From Steinernema hermaphroditum (Eukaryota; Nematoda; Chromadorea; Rhabditida; Steinernematidae): a DNA stretch of 64,000 nt. A model generated the notes under the pieces. That model saw only the letters and a program-made list of their open reading frames with translations. It did no database searches and had not been told where the DNA came from. The DNA lies in contig CM059621.1 in assembly GCA_030435675.1 (NCBI GenBank), forward strand, positions 3,906,001 through 3,970,000, given 5' to 3'. This document shows, piece by piece, positions 1-11,881 of the stretch; the stretch's first letter is position 1; each line of letters starts with the position of its first letter. Both the position numbers and the translations under genes were made by a program.

Positions 1-908
1 AAAAATGTTAGGTACTACACTTAAAATTATCCTTAACAAGTTGAACTTCTAAACGAATAGCGACCACCGAGGTCATGAACGAAATTAGTCACTAAGACCA
101 TACCGTATAAGTGACAATTAGTTCGACGATCTGAGGAAGGAGTTCCGTAAAAACGCGTACGAAGAAGATGTATCTCGAAAGGTTGTCTAGCTAAACACAC
201 ATGCTTAATGTATTCTCATTTTTCATTTTCGTACTCTCCGATTGGATGATGTTCGAAAACCCGTGCGCTTCTTTAGCAGAATAAGGAAAACGATTCCACA
301 GATAACAATCGATATTCCCAGCACGGTCCTAATCACGTATGAAACGTTATCCTTCTGGGATATTGATGCTTTAGAGCAGATGAAAGCGTAGCAACCTGAA
401 TCGCGTAGGTATTGTTACCTCCTTATGTGACCATACCTGAAGGAAGAAAATCGCTGTAGTCCGTGGAAAAGTCGAAACGACCCACGAAAAGGTAAATCGT
501 GCAGATGCATCCAACAACTACAGCAATCAAACAGATAACCTTGCGTAGGGCTTTACGCTTGGTTGTTGGAAACGCCAAAATCAGAACCCTTTCCAAGAAG
601 AGCACTAATGAGGAAACATCGTAGAAGCCTTGAATGGCTATAGAGAGCAAATTCGAAAACACCACAATTTTGGCATTTTCAGCAAGATTAGGGTAAAGAT
701 TGAGGAAAACAAGAGGCCATTGAGGAAGCATTATGGAGGCCACTAGGGCTGAGAGACCGACGGTAAGGAGAACAAAAAATAAGGGTGGACAATTGGCGTA
801 CATCGCACGGGGAGACTTATTTTTGAAAATCAGAATGACCAAGATTATTGTGATAATGCACAAGAGGAAGGAAAAGAGGTACTCCATTATGGGTATCGCC
901 ACAAACAT
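1..908 (-). CDS. Chemoreceptor-like 7TM protein, srbc-like (partial, runs off the left edge)
   Basis: A putative nematode serpentine receptor of the srbc type, a multi-pass membrane protein expected in sensory neurons. Exon 1 starts at ATG 908 and encodes TM1 to TM4, with an ERVLILAFP motif at the end of TM3. It ends at about 431 in ...LPSG, and the next exon continues GCYAFICS and carries TM5 (ILLKKR after it). A further exon near 100-190 (LDNLSRYIFF...) matches the TM6 exon of the complete paralogue at 46073-47099. The intron positions and the split Gly codon before CYxxxC are the same in both genes, which is the main evidence. The last exon is not recognisable before base 1 and is probably outside the window. 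Assignment to srbc rests on remembered family features and is tentative; the 7TM chemoreceptor call is firmer. Confidence 0.7.
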
Positions 909-2509
909 GTCGCCTGAAATGAGTTATATCTAATTGTAGATTACCGTAATCAGGGAAATTTTACTAAACGACATTAGTAACGAGAAAAACACGATGAGGA
1001 AATTTCGCAGTGGTTAGTCATGTGGATTCACTTGTTCTATTATTTCCAGCAATGCATATGGCACGCTTCACGTTTCTCTTCTCAAAAGCAACAAACTACC
1101 AAATTCAGACCTTACAAGGGAACCTTCAACCTTCAAAGTGCCCCTCTCCCTTCTTCTAGAGCTTGAACCTGGTGGTGTTTAGAGCACCAGGTGGGCAGCA
1201 ACATATGGGATATGAAAGTGCGCTCTTCAAACATTGGTGGTCTTTCATTTGTGCCCCCAGCGATCGGTCGGGTCGTCCACTCGCTCTCTCTCTGAGGCTG
1301 TCTGAGCCGAATGAGTTAAGTGAGCGGTCGTTCTCGGCCGTCGCTGTTGGCGCAATGATCGCCCCGGCTCCCAGAAGGCCTGGAACACCAGGGAGCCGTA
1401 GTTCCACCGTCTCGCCAAGAAGCTAGTCACTGCCGCCCGACTCTACCCGCGCCGCCAGAGAAGCCGAAGAAGCGTTGCAACTCCGACGTCCGCGCCGCCA
1501 GCCGCACCGAAGATGACTCTCCGCTCCGTTGGCTCTGCTCCACCGCTATTCCACTTCCGGAATCAGCTCTTCACGACTTCGATGCCCGCGCAAACTAATG
1601 GGAACGCTGCATTCTATTCGGATTCGTCTGCTCCACCGAAATCAGAAGAAAATCAGCGACCACGGTGTGACTCTGTTCTTCTTTGTGCATTTATGAGACG
1701 TCCTGCACGGCGTAAGCCGTTGATTCGGGAAGATAAATCGTGTAAAAAAAAATCTTCAAACATTACTTATCCACCAATTTTCGACCCGATCTGATGCGGA
1801 CACTTCTGAATGTTCCTTGTTAGTAGAACCTAACTCAAATACGTAGTAAATACGTAGCACCACATAACAAAATGAAGACTAAACCAGGATGAAAACAATG
1901 AGCAAAATGGCATACATTAAGTGAGTACTTCATTTCAAAACCACCTCTTGTTTTTCAGCTGCACCCCAGAGGATTGTCAAAGACGTAAACACATGTTTTC
2001 AACGACAGTTCACTATCTAACATCACTGTTTCTGAAATATCAAAAATAATGCCTTCAGCGATGCAAAGGCATTTCTAGGATACAATCATCTTCCCTAGAA
2101 CGAATCCGAAATCTCGACTTTTTCAAATTCGTTTTAGACGAAGGCACTGTGTCGTTACTAGGAGTGTTTGAAAGCCTTCAATCATATTGCCAAAACATGG
2201 GCGTACATTCCATCAAAATATCACCTTTCTTGGAATTTCACGGTCCAAGAAAGCACAATAAAAAACAATGGCCGTTTTAACGTTTGTGGTGGCTTTATGC
2301 TTGTTGTTCAGAATAATTGAGTTTCATCCAAGCTCGTTGGACAAAGCGCATTAGACCAACTACGTGGGATACAGTGAAAGTACCATTACCAGTTTGGAGA
2401 AACGTTTCTAGGAAGAGACGAACAAAACACGAATGTTATTTGACCTGTTTTCGTTCAAAAGGGTTGGAGCAAATGTCACAACTCTTATTGCATTATTCGA
2501 CTGTTGCAG
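909..2509. other. Intergenic stretch with no supported gene
   Basis: Open frames exist on both strands between 1156 and 1794, but they overlap each other and have no recognisable domain. Part of it, 1156-1430, resembles segments near 3620-3720 and 42600-42930 (see the dispersed repeat entry). No N-terminal exons for the srt-like receptor that follows could be found here. Confidence 0.5.
1156..1430 (-). repeat. Dispersed repeat, copy 1
   Basis: Read on the minus strand this block has a core that recurs on the plus strand at about 3640-3715 and 42855-42930: a TGGAACTAC-like stretch, then CTGGGA(A/G)(T/C)CGGG and, in two of the three copies, GCGATCATTGCGCC. A second part (CGACCGCTCACT...) recurs at 42615-42640. 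The copies are diverged and their ends are not defined, so this is probably an old transposon relic rather than a gene. Confidence 0.4.
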
Positions 2510-3264
2510 GGCTCTGGTTCGCATACAGCGCATCTGCTATGGTCCTTGCTCTGAATCGGCTTCTTGAATTCACCAGCAAAACGCTATCCGATCTTTTCTT
2601 CGGTGGATACCGTAGTTATCTTTGGCTTATCGTCATCGTAAGCTACGCTTCGGCGATACAGTTCACAGTTCCTCGTCCATTCTATTTCTATAATCCGGAT
2701 GAAGGTGCCTGGAACTTCTTCACTCTAAATCCCAACCATGTAGGTCAAGCGCGTTCTTATATGTTTCAGTTCCTGCTTTCAGACAAACATAAACCATGTT
2801 TTTAACAATATATTCAAGTTTCTTTTCGTCACCATATCGTACGGCGTGATGTGGTGCCTTCTTAAACATAAAATGAAGGTCGGAAGTGCGCTTGGAGGAC
2901 AAATATCCACGTTAGAGGCAAAGCTGTCCATTCAAGCGCTCATAGTCGGAATTCTCGCCGCGTTCTCCACTATAGGCTACTTGGCTATGTCCTATCTGCC
3001 TGTGAAAGATGTTCCCATGATGGGATTTCTCGGAGAATGGCTTTGGGCTTCTGTACATGGTAGGTATAAAATTTTGTGGCATGAGATAAACAAGTGGTTT
3101 AAGGTGGAAGTGCCTACATCTACCTCATCATGAATCGATCGATACGCTCAACTGCTTTCCAGTGTTTGAAGCCTCAGTACAAGATCTCAAATACAACGAC
3201 CACACGAATTCAGACGATCTCAGCACAATCGAACATGTTTATGAGAAACTCACGGATTCCATGA
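2510..3264 (+). pseudogene. srt-like chemoreceptor, 5'-truncated
   Basis: The C-terminal part of a 7TM receptor resembling class srt. Exon 2510-2739 (after TTGCAG) encodes GLWFAYSASAMVLALNRLLE, typical of the srt TM3 region, and the following TM. A 43-nt intron leads to exon 2783-3059, which opens with the NHVFNN-type stretch and carries two TMs. Exon 3104-3264 gives the final YIYLIMNRSIR segment and a short tail with stop TGA 3262-3264. Frames join cleanly (CAT G|GT). No exons for TM1 and TM2 could be found in the 1.5 kb upstream, and the track upstream of 2510 is not receptor-like. It is therefore most likely truncated at the 5' end, though very distant first exons cannot be excluded. Confidence 0.65.
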
Positions 3265-3286
3265 CGACATGTCTCTTTGTCGAGTT

Positions 3287-3484
3287 TTAAGCGATATTTA
3301 TCTTGCTTAGACATTGTGTACCAAAAAATGTGTTCAGTTTACTGATTTTCATATATCCCAAATGTCCCTTTGCAAGGCCAGACCTCATAAGCAAATGAGG
3401 CATATCACCGAAGCAGCCGGTCTTATTCTGGTTTTGAATGGCTCCAACCGCCACAAATGACAAACACAACACAAACACGTCCAT
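3287..3484 (-). CDS. Possible small secreted peptide
   Basis: A 65-codon frame starting at ATG 3484. It begins with a short hydrophobic run (MDVFVLCLSFVAVGAI) compatible with a signal peptide, followed by a polar segment with one Cys and possible glycosylation site NKT. A GTAAAC inside ATCAGTAAACTG could be a splice donor, so the C-terminus is uncertain. No family is recognised; chance is possible at this length. Confidence 0.25.
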   Translation of the reverse strand: MDVFVLCLSFVAVGAIQNQNKTGCFGDMPHLLMRSGLAKGHLGYMKISKLNTFFGTQCLSKINIA

Positions 3485-3837
3485 ACTACTGGAAATTTCT
3501 TACAGAACGCAGTAATCCCGCGTCCGGGAGACGAAGAGCTGTTCCCGATAAAGGAGCTTTGGTTTGACTGACGGCTCAGACCTAACCTCGCCGAGAAGGT
3601 TCATTGGCTCCTGGTTTCGGCGCGGGTGGAGTCGGTGGTGGTGGCATTCTGCGCAAAACGTTGGAACTACAGCTCAATGTTCCATATTTTCTGGGAATCG
3701 GGCGACCACTGTGTTAGTAACGGCGGGCAAGCAAGCGGCAAATGTGAACATCTCTCACAGAATCTTGTGCCTCACCGTCCTATCATTCACAATGTTCGGT
3801 TAATTTTTATTGCACTGTTCATTTATAGTCATCTTAA

Positions 3838-4359
3838 TCAGTGATTGAAGACATTGCAAGTGATATCCTTGACAGTCACTGAACAGTAGACGTCCATCGT
3901 TGTCGCAAAGTTGAACGCCTCAACTTTAGGCGTGCACCAGGTAACGAAGCTCCCTTCGGCGATGTCTTCTAGTTGTTCATTGATGGAAACAACAGATTTT
4001 TCGGTACTGCCATCGACAATCGACTAAAAATTTTGTTGGAATTAGTGCAAACTGTCGCTTACTTGACTGATTAAGTTCTGAAGTTTTTTCGAGTTGCAGG
4101 CATTCTTAGCGTCGTGAATCTCATGCTCATCGTTGTCTTCAATGGCACGCTTCTTGCGCTTTCCACATCCTCCGCATCCACCTCCACCGCCTCCACAGCC
4201 ACCACCACAACCTCCACCTCCGCCTCCGCAGCCTCCTCCACCACCGCCACAACCACAACCGCCACCGCCACCAGTAAAGGGCGGGAAGCACGCATCAGCC
4301 ACTTGGATGAAGATCACCAAAAGAAGAGCACCAAGGAGGATCTTCGAAGTCATGGTCAA
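3838..4359 (-). CDS. Ground-like (grl-type) Gly/Cys-rich secreted protein
   Basis: A small secreted protein of the nematode ground-like family, Hedgehog-related proteins that are exported and often associated with cuticle or epidermis. Exon 1 (4063-4359) encodes a signal peptide ending near VADA, a CFPP motif, about 40 residues of Gly and Cys repeats, and a dibasic GKRKKR site. It then begins the ground-like domain (DAKNACNSKKLQNLISQ). A 39-nt intron (4024-4062, phase 0) joins exon 2 (3838-4023), which finishes the domain with the conserved Cys pattern WC...YC...TCNVF and stop TGA. The domain order of signal, low-complexity Gly/Cys, basic cleavage site and C-terminal ground-like module is diagnostic. 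Total 160 residues. The repeat tract also produces open frames on the other strand, which are shadows. Confidence 0.9.
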
Positions 4360-6206
4360 AGGCAGGATGATTTGGAACGGACAGTTCTTTCACTATTTAT
4401 ACGGAAAGATAACGATCTCCAACTTTGCTCGGGAACGTTGTGCTTTGGAGTTCCGTAATTCCATCGTTCAGGCATGTTCCAACGATCGACTGAAGAATCT
4501 GTTTGTGCGATAAGCATTTGATCGCAGTCATCTGCTATAAAACGTCAAAATAGCACTACAAATTTCGAACAGTTCATGCACGTATGGGTTTGTGACCTTT
4601 TGGTAGCAACTTCAGTACCAAACGGTGTGATGCATTTCATTACATAGCGAGCTCTTTCGAAGACTGGAGGATTAGCTGTACTCTGTTTGGAACATGCCTT
4701 TCTTTGATAGCCAACTCAAATGTGGACTGAACTTCACGTGATCTATCAGTTTTTTGCTGATTGTTATCGCCGAATAATAGATCATGTTCGTATAGTCTGT
4801 CATCGCTCGTTTTATGACTCACTTCAACAAGCGCACTACACAAAGTCCGGTAGCAGAGTGGCGATGGTCAACAGAATAAGATCGACAACAGACCTGTGGA
4901 TTCTTCATCGTTTTGGATGGATAGGCACCTGGGCCGCGGAAAAAAATCATTTTTTAATGGCATACATGCAGTAGAAACAGATATGGCGTCGGTAAGAAAG
5001 GATATTGCATCTTTTTTAACGGGCACAGAGCGCGTTTGGGCATTTAATATATAATGCACTGTCAATGCACTCCCCAAGGCCTACCGTTTGCCCCTAGTCT
5101 CGCGTCGATCTTAGCGTTACATGATTGATCGTTAACTTGTTAGTAATGACTTATCTACTAACATCGGACACCATAAAATCGGTGACTAGAGGAACGGCCA
5201 TCAAACAGAGGAATGACAAGTGCATATTGTATGTCAGACATCAAAAGAACTCCAGAGACGGTCAAGAATTCTTTCTCCAGAATGCGAAAAACACCATCCC
5301 GGAACAAGTTCCCTTGTTTTCGAGACCTTTTTGGAAGAACTGTTATTCAACTGTTTCTGCAAGGAATGTTTCTTATTCGACGAACAACGTAAGAGAATGT
5401 GACAGTAGGACATGCAGTTCGTGATCATCGGCTCCTCAGTATAACCTGTTTCGGGAACATTGCCACTCACAAGGAACGGTCCCAAACTGTCCCACGCCGA
5501 TTCGGCTGAAATTTGGCGTGGAGGCTGTCATGACAGAGTGTAGCAGAACCTGATAGATTTCATCGGTGAATGGGGGGTCTAAGCTATAGTTCACAGTAGA
5601 TTTTGTCCTCTGTAGTTGCAAGGTCCTAACACGATGTCCCTGATGATCACAAAAGATACGGTGGTCTTATCAGTTTCTTGAGCATTTCTTTGGGGTTTTG
5701 TGAGGCCATTCGCCGATGAAATCTATCAGGTATTGCTACACTCTGGCATGCCAACCTCCATGCCAAATTTCAGCCGAATCGGCGTGGGACAGTTTGGGAC
5801 CTTTACTTGTCAGTGTTGGATTCACATTCTGATTAGTGCTGTGCAAGTTTTGAGTTTTGCGGCTTTGGCTTTTTGGCAAAACTCGACACAAAACTCGAGA
5901 GAAGCACTTACAGAAGCATGCCGGATGTCCAACGAGGACGTGGGAGGACGTGTGATTTACCTTCCTACAATAGACATTCCTACGTTCAGCGTTCGTGTGA
6001 TAAATTGTGGCCAGGTTGTACACGACCCTCGACTAGCTACCATATATTTTTTTACAAATGAGTGTTGTCTTCAAAATACTCTTCAAATGCCCTTGAATAT
6101 ATCGTTAAACTGTTTATTACCGAAACCAAAATCATATAACTCATTGAAGAAAATAAATACATCGTAGTCCAACGGCTTATTTCGAAGGGTACGTCCAAAT
6201 TCAGCT
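4360..6206. other. Gene-free stretch with a foldback repeat
   Basis: No exon could be supported. The only structure I see is the inverted repeat at about 5477-5810, described separately. Confidence 0.5.
5477..5810. repeat. Foldback / inverted repeat element
   Basis: Two arms of about 100 bases are nearly perfect inverse complements. The left arm runs about 5477-5577 (TCCCAAACTGTCCCACGCCG onward) and the right arm about 5705-5806, ending CGGCGTGGGACAGTTTGGGA. They are separated by about 130 bases of unique sequence. A diverged piece of the same arm (CATTCACTGATGAATCGTAT) appears near 19530. It looks like a MITE or foldback element; outer boundaries and target duplication are not clear. Confidence 0.75.
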
Positions 6207-6479
6207 TCATCGTCCCCATCCCCATCCGCCCCAACGACGGCCTCCCCAACCATAGCCGCCCCATCCTCGACCCCATCCACCGCCCCAGCCACCGTAGCCC
6301 CAACCACCATAGCCGTAGCCCCAGCGCTTGGCTCGCAGTCTAAAAGGTTGATTTCATGCAAATATGTACATCATCTTGTACCTGTAGGGCGTTTCATCAG
6401 AAAACTCCTGTCGTTGTGCGTATGTACTGGCGACTAGCAGGAGAAAAGCGATGGTAAGGAGAATGCAGATTCTGGCCAT
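6207..6479 (-). CDS. NLP-type YGGW-rich antimicrobial-like peptide precursor
   Basis: A 76-residue secreted precursor. Exon 1 (6382-6479) encodes a signal peptide (MARICILLTIAFLLLVASTYA) and a short propeptide. A 42-nt intron (6340-6381) joins exon 2 (6207-6339), which begins with a KR cleavage site (RLRAKR) and continues as a run of Gly, Trp, Tyr and Arg (WGYGYGGWGYGGW...), ending GWGR. In C. elegans the nlp-24 to nlp-34 group has this plan, and several are epidermal antimicrobial peptides induced by fungi or wounding; that role is inferred here from architecture only. Frames join exactly and the total length is a multiple of three. The other open frames across the Gly-rich part are shadows. 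Confidence 0.85.
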
Positions 6480-6968
6480 CACGAAAAAAGATTGATGAAG
6501 AGACACTAGAGGGAGACAACAGTCACGCGGCTTGCAACGCTGAATGTACTAATAGGCTTGGAGCCTGTCGTAAATTTTCAATGTTTTGGGCGTGGACTCT
6601 TGACGAAAACGAAAACAGAAGTCGAACAAGGTTAAGTCAGAAGCACGTGACGGCGCTTCGTGATGGTTTGAGAAAGGACCACCGACGACAGCGGAGCAAT
6701 TCGCTGAACAGCGCGACCCCAACTGTGTGTACAACACAGACAACCCATGTGTCTAGACTTCGAGAAGCTCGGACCAGATCTGTCGAGACTACAGTGACTA
6801 TCCCGTGAGAGGAATGATCGGCGGTACCGTCCACATTACGTCCGCAAAGCACCATCAACAGAAGAACCTACAAAATCACTTGAGAGACGTTCAATTCAGA
6901 GGTTCAACAAACTCAACAACAATGAATACACAAGATAACAACAACAGACAATTCGAAAGCTTCTTCTT

Positions 6969-9900
6969 CTACAGGTACAGAGACGCGGCGAAGACGATAT
7001 CGCGCCGGAGGGCTTCACGCGCTTCCTCAAAGTGTTTCTTCAGCTCTTCATTGCCCATCGTAGCCGAGGCGTCACGCATTTCACGAAGAAGCTCTTCCAG
7101 ACGCCGCATACAACGAATAATACTTCCTAAAATGTCACGGCTGTCAAAGATGCAGATGTTAGATCACAGCGTACCTTCGAAAATGTTGTTGCTCAAATTC
7201 ACAACCTCGTTGAAGCTCTTGCCGGAGCACCACGCTTCAACAACGGTCATTAAACCCGGATTGAACGATTCGAGATACTGCTCCTCGTTGAACTGCAGTT
7301 TGCATTCGGCAGAAACCTTTGCGATCCTTCTTGCGGTCTCTTGAAGCGTCCGGAAGTGGCCCTGAAGGTTCTCAGGCACCTGATTCTTCGATTTCTCCTG
7401 GAAAACGAAACACGATAGCATGGCGGCCACTTCTGGGGGAGTCATAGAGTTGAATACGCCGGCGAATAGCATTTCGGTAAGCACCAATTCATCCGCAGCT
7501 CCAATTTCGCACGCAACACGGCCCTTGTGCGTAATGACATCCGATTCGTCGCAATACTGGAGTCTACGCAGGATACGTTTGCGGCAGATGAGCTCGCCCT
7601 TCTGCAACACCTGCTTCGCGTCGTTTAGAGTCTTAACAGCAGCTTCGTGGGCGCGAATCAAGTTCAGCTTGTTTTTCAGTTTTTCCATCATTTCTTTGAA
7701 ATCCTTTCGCTTCTTAAGCTCGTGGTTTTCGACACGATGTCCCAAGGACTTCTCTTCATCCACCAGCTTCACCAGCTCTTCATCTTTGATCTTCATGTCC
7801 TTAACGGGATGCAAAGGTGGGAATCTGCCGTTGAGGCGTTTACGGCTCTCCTGAAAACGTTTGCTTCGTATTTCTCGTCAACGATCTATCATACTTACCC
7901 GCATAATTCTAACGAGTGATTTCCGGCCATCGACAGTGGTCAGATCATCGGGGAATCGCAGGCACACGCTGCTCATTTCACGAACACAATCCAGCGTGAC
8001 ATTCACGACGGCGACGAAGGCCTGCAAGACCGTTTTACAGTGGCGCCTTGATTTTTACACTTACTTCTCTGCCGGAATTCCAGTCCATAGGGACAAGATC
8101 AGACAACCTAACAGATTTCTGACGGCTGAATCCACTGCGCTCAACATCAGTGGACACAAACAACGCGACCTCGACGATGTAAACAATCTGGCTGGGATCA
8201 TCGGGATTTGGCTTTTTGTTGAAGCCAACGAGAACTGAGTACCCATAATCAAGGCTTTCAGTCTTGATCTAAACAAGTAGAAGTAAGTTGCATGTTTTTT
8301 TATAACAACTGCCTACAAGTAGGACTCTTCCTGGCTTGAAGAAAGGCACTGAATTCTTTGGCTGCATGACGATCTTCTGGATTTCATTTGTTTTCTCTTG
8401 AAGCTGCTGTTCCATGGTGTAAAACGCCATGTACGGCTTTTCATCGTGGATAAACGTCCCGTCAACACGCTTCTTGGCTAATTCAACGCCTAAACCAGCA
8501 AGTAAAGGAGTTCGCACAGAACGATAGCTATACGTTTCTTAAGGTCAGGGATTTGTGAGTAATTCTGGAACTGGTAGAAGGAGCGCTCCAGCATGAATTC
8601 CGGATTAATGCCCTCAACACGCAGCAAGTTCAGCACCATATTGTAGGTAAGGCGGAACTGAGAATCCAGCGGATCAGTCTTTCCCTTGATGACTTGTTTG
8701 GCTACGTCGCTTCCCATCTGCTGATCAACCATCAGAATGACAAGACCGCGATCGTCCTTGCCACGACGACCTGCACGACCGGACATCTGGATGTATTCTC
8801 CACTACTGATCCATCGGTAGTCAGTTCCGTCGAACTTGCGAGCTGACGTGAAGACTACTGTTCGTGCAGGCATGTTAAGACCCATGGCGAATGTTTCAGT
8901 CGCAAAAAGAATCTGCAAATGTGTGATTACGATTCTAATTTTAATAACAATTACCTTGAGCAATCCTTCACCGAAGAGAATTTCGATGGTTTCCTTCAAG
9001 ATCGGAATAAGACCAGAGTGGTGCACGCCGATTCCACGTTGAATAAGAGGCAAAATCTCGTTGATCTGGGGAAGGTTTCGGTCGTCCTCTGTCAGGAGAT
9101 CAACGGCATTTGCGAAAATTTCCGTGACGATCTTCTTTTCCTCTTCTGAACAGAACACAGTACGGTCGACCTAGTGTCGAACATCCTTCACACACCTGTG
9201 TTGAAATCCACGTCTCTCAACTGATCAGCATAGGCCTTGCAATCGGCACGACTGAAGGAGAACACAATGCAGGGCAGAAGCGCCTTTTCGCGGATCGTAT
9301 GGATGATCTTGACCACACTAGACGCGCCTTTTCCACTTTTTCTGCCGCGACCGTCGTTTTCCGTGGGAGCATTCAGACATCCCATAGCTTCAACGAATTT
9401 GTCCTCGCGGAACTGACCCTTCACGTTAACAACTTCGTAAAGACCGCGTCCACCAGCTGGGTAGATAAAGTGCTGGAGAGGGGTGGGACGGTATTCGGTG
9501 TACACGACATGGACCGGCTGACGATGTAAGTAGGTGATCCACTCTGAAAAGATCGTCATGTACATAACGCTACTCTCAAGAAATGTTCGTTGATTATGCG
9601 CGGTCTAGTCTGATTGTTTAGACTGAGCTGACAAGCACTGTATATGGTCTAAATATGGTCTGTCTAGTCAGGACTACATTAGACAACTCTGTCTCGGTGT
9701 CCTAGTAATTACAGCGGTGGAACTTACGAGCAAACTGAAGAGCATTGGGAATCGTAGCAGATAGAAAAGCGTAATGGACGCTGTCAGGCAGAAGGATCAA
9801 AGTTTCTTCCCAAACAACACCACGTTCTAAACAAAGAACACATTATAATCGAGCGAACTGGATACTAAGCGTCCACCTTTATCGCGCATGTAATGGATTT

Positions 9901-10725
9901 CATCGAAGATAACCCATCCGACTTCGCGCATGATTTCCGAACCACGGTACAGCATACTTCTCAGAATTTCTGTAGTCATAACGAGACATGAAGCGTCTGG
10001 GTTCAAGGTGACATCTCCGGTCATCAGTCCAACGTCAGTGAACTCTTCAGCCAACTCACGGAACTTCTGGTTACTCAAAGCCTTAATAGGCGAAGTGTAC
10101 ACAACTCGCTGCTTGTCGCGAAGCGCCTTGGCAATCGAATAGCTAAATAGTGGTTTTATTTTTGACGGTTTATAGCAACTTACGAAGCCACAACAGTTTT
10201 GCCGGCTGAAGTATGGGCAGAAACCAGGACCGACTGGTTGTTGTCGATACACTTGATTGCTTCCCTCTGGAAAGGATCGAGCGTGAACGGGTACGACTTG
10301 GCTGGTCCCTGCTTCGAGTCCTGCAGCTCAACATGGGGAAGATCCTTGGGGATGGCGACTTCGTGAATGCAGTTGTCGCTGCCAGTTTCAATCGTTTGGA
10401 CAACAATCCGCACACGCGACGCATCATTCTCGACGTCTTCAACAACTTGCGGAGCCTCGGGCAAAATCTCCTCAATTGATTCTTCTTCCTTCACATCCTC
10501 AGGAGGAATCATAAGCTTCTGAATCTTGGCAACTCTAGTGGTTTCATCGTCGCCGACTTGCACACTATCTTCAACTGGGCGTTTGAGCGCTCTGTTGCTC
10601 AGCGCTGCCAAGAGATCTCTGGAGATCTCGCTGGCAGACTTCCCGCTTTCTTCATCTTCCTTTGCTTCGACAACGGGGGCTACTGCGGTTTCCGCGGCTT
10701 CATCGTCAGCAAAGAAATCATCCAT
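6969..10725 (-). CDS. mtr-4: MTR4-type DExH-box RNA helicase
   Basis: The nuclear exosome helicase MTR4 (SKIV2L2/MTREX), which unwinds RNA 3'-5' and feeds it to the exosome for rRNA processing and surveillance. Eleven exons were reconstructed: 10184-10725, 9877-10142, 9728-9826, 9194-9543, 8955-9170, 8534-8912, 8317-8489, 8065-8268, 7899-8021, 7175-7850 and 6969-7126. They sum to 3186 nt, or 1061 residues, close to human MTR4. Visible motifs are HTSAGKT (Walker A, about residue 171), DEIH (about 261), SATIPN, and [10 protein letters not shown]. The arch/KOW region follows, and the C-terminal helical domain ends ...[12 protein letters not shown], which is highly conserved. The acidic N-terminus (MDDFFADDE) is the usual start. 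The gene is intact. It diverges from the unrelated srx gene to its right, whose 3' end faces it. Confidence 0.97.
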
Positions 10726-11881
10726 GTCTGTGGATAAACGCCTGAAATACAACAGATCATTGAAGATTAGGAGGACAAGCTTTACGTGCTTAAATGCACT
10801 GATAAAAGATATACGCGCAAAGTTGTGAATAAGTTCAGAGTAAGGAACAATTGGACAGTACAAATACAAACAATAAACACAATCACATAAACTTACAAAC
10901 TTAAGCTGAAAAAGGTCGAAATACCGGCACTCAAAAATCCTAATTTGATCTGACACGCATGTGCCTCTAACTGATTCAAATTGAGGAACACAACAGGAAG
11001 AGAAAAAGGGTACCAGCCTTATTCAAAACAACTTAATTCACGATTTTACTCAAAATCCAACTTCCATATTCGAAAATCGCAATTCGAACGTGCGACAAGT
11101 CCGAAAGCGCCCAAAATCGACATGATACAAGATGTATAATCGATGAGTTCATGGCAGGAAATGCACAGAAATTTGAGAGGAAATCGTAGAACTGCCGTCC
11201 AAGCTGTGAAACCTTTCTTCCAACTAACAAAAAAAACGCCCCACAGTCTGAAATTTAATGAGAGCGATTGTATCATAATGGATAGCTACTATTCATGTCG
11301 ATCGTGTCGGGAGCCACTGGGTCGATATCGTCTACTCTGTTGCTCGTCAAAGACAGACGAGAAGCCCGTTCTTTTTTGAGTTTTGATGTGATCGATTCAT
11401 GTGGAAATATTTATTGAGATAATATATAGATGTATGAGATAATCATCAAATAATAAGATACATTGTTGACCTTTACGACGGCAATAAGAATTCGACGCCT
11501 GCCCTCTTCAGCCAAAGGCGGCTTGATCTGCGCAGAAATGGAAAGGTTTGGATTTCCTTTGAGGCAAGAGAGCTCTGCATGGTCACCGGTTCTTGGGATT
11601 TTCGGTGAGAAGCGGCGTTCAAGTGATCCATTCTCGGATTGCGAAGAGCGGAGGCCGTCGACGACAATGAAATAGGAAATAACATTGACTTCTAGTTCCT
11701 CGGGCATCAAATCCGAGGTGTTCAAACACAACGAAAAGACGTTGTCTAGGAGCGAAGACAAGGCGTGAATGGTTATGATAAAGAAACGGATGACGGCAGG
11801 GAGAGGCAAGCTCAGAATGGTTATTTTCGAGAGTAAACTTCTCAAACAAAGGGCCAACCGAATGCAATGAACTTCTCAAAC
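10726..11881. other. Intergenic region upstream of mtr-4
   Basis: It should contain the mtr-4 promoter and spliced-leader acceptor. A minus-strand frame at about 11460-11700 (containing VISYFIVVDGLRSS and a Lys/Arg-rich end) has plausible codon use, but no start, splice partners or domain that I can identify. I do not call it. Confidence 0.4.

Noticed and set aside
1156..1794. Overlapping open frames on both strands
   Set aside because: No domain, no codon or splice support, and similarity to a dispersed repeat elsewhere in the window.
4071..4513. Long proline- and threonine-rich frames on the plus strand
   Set aside because: They are antisense shadows of the Gly/Cys repeat of the ground-like gene.
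6052..6361. Frames rich in Gly/Met or Val/Gly on the minus strand
   Set aside because: Wrong-frame readings of the YGGW repeat; the correct frame is reached only by splicing from 6382.
11411..11857. Minus-strand frame with plausible composition between mtr-4 and srx
   Set aside because: No start, splice partner or domain found; may be an exon of something but cannot be supported.
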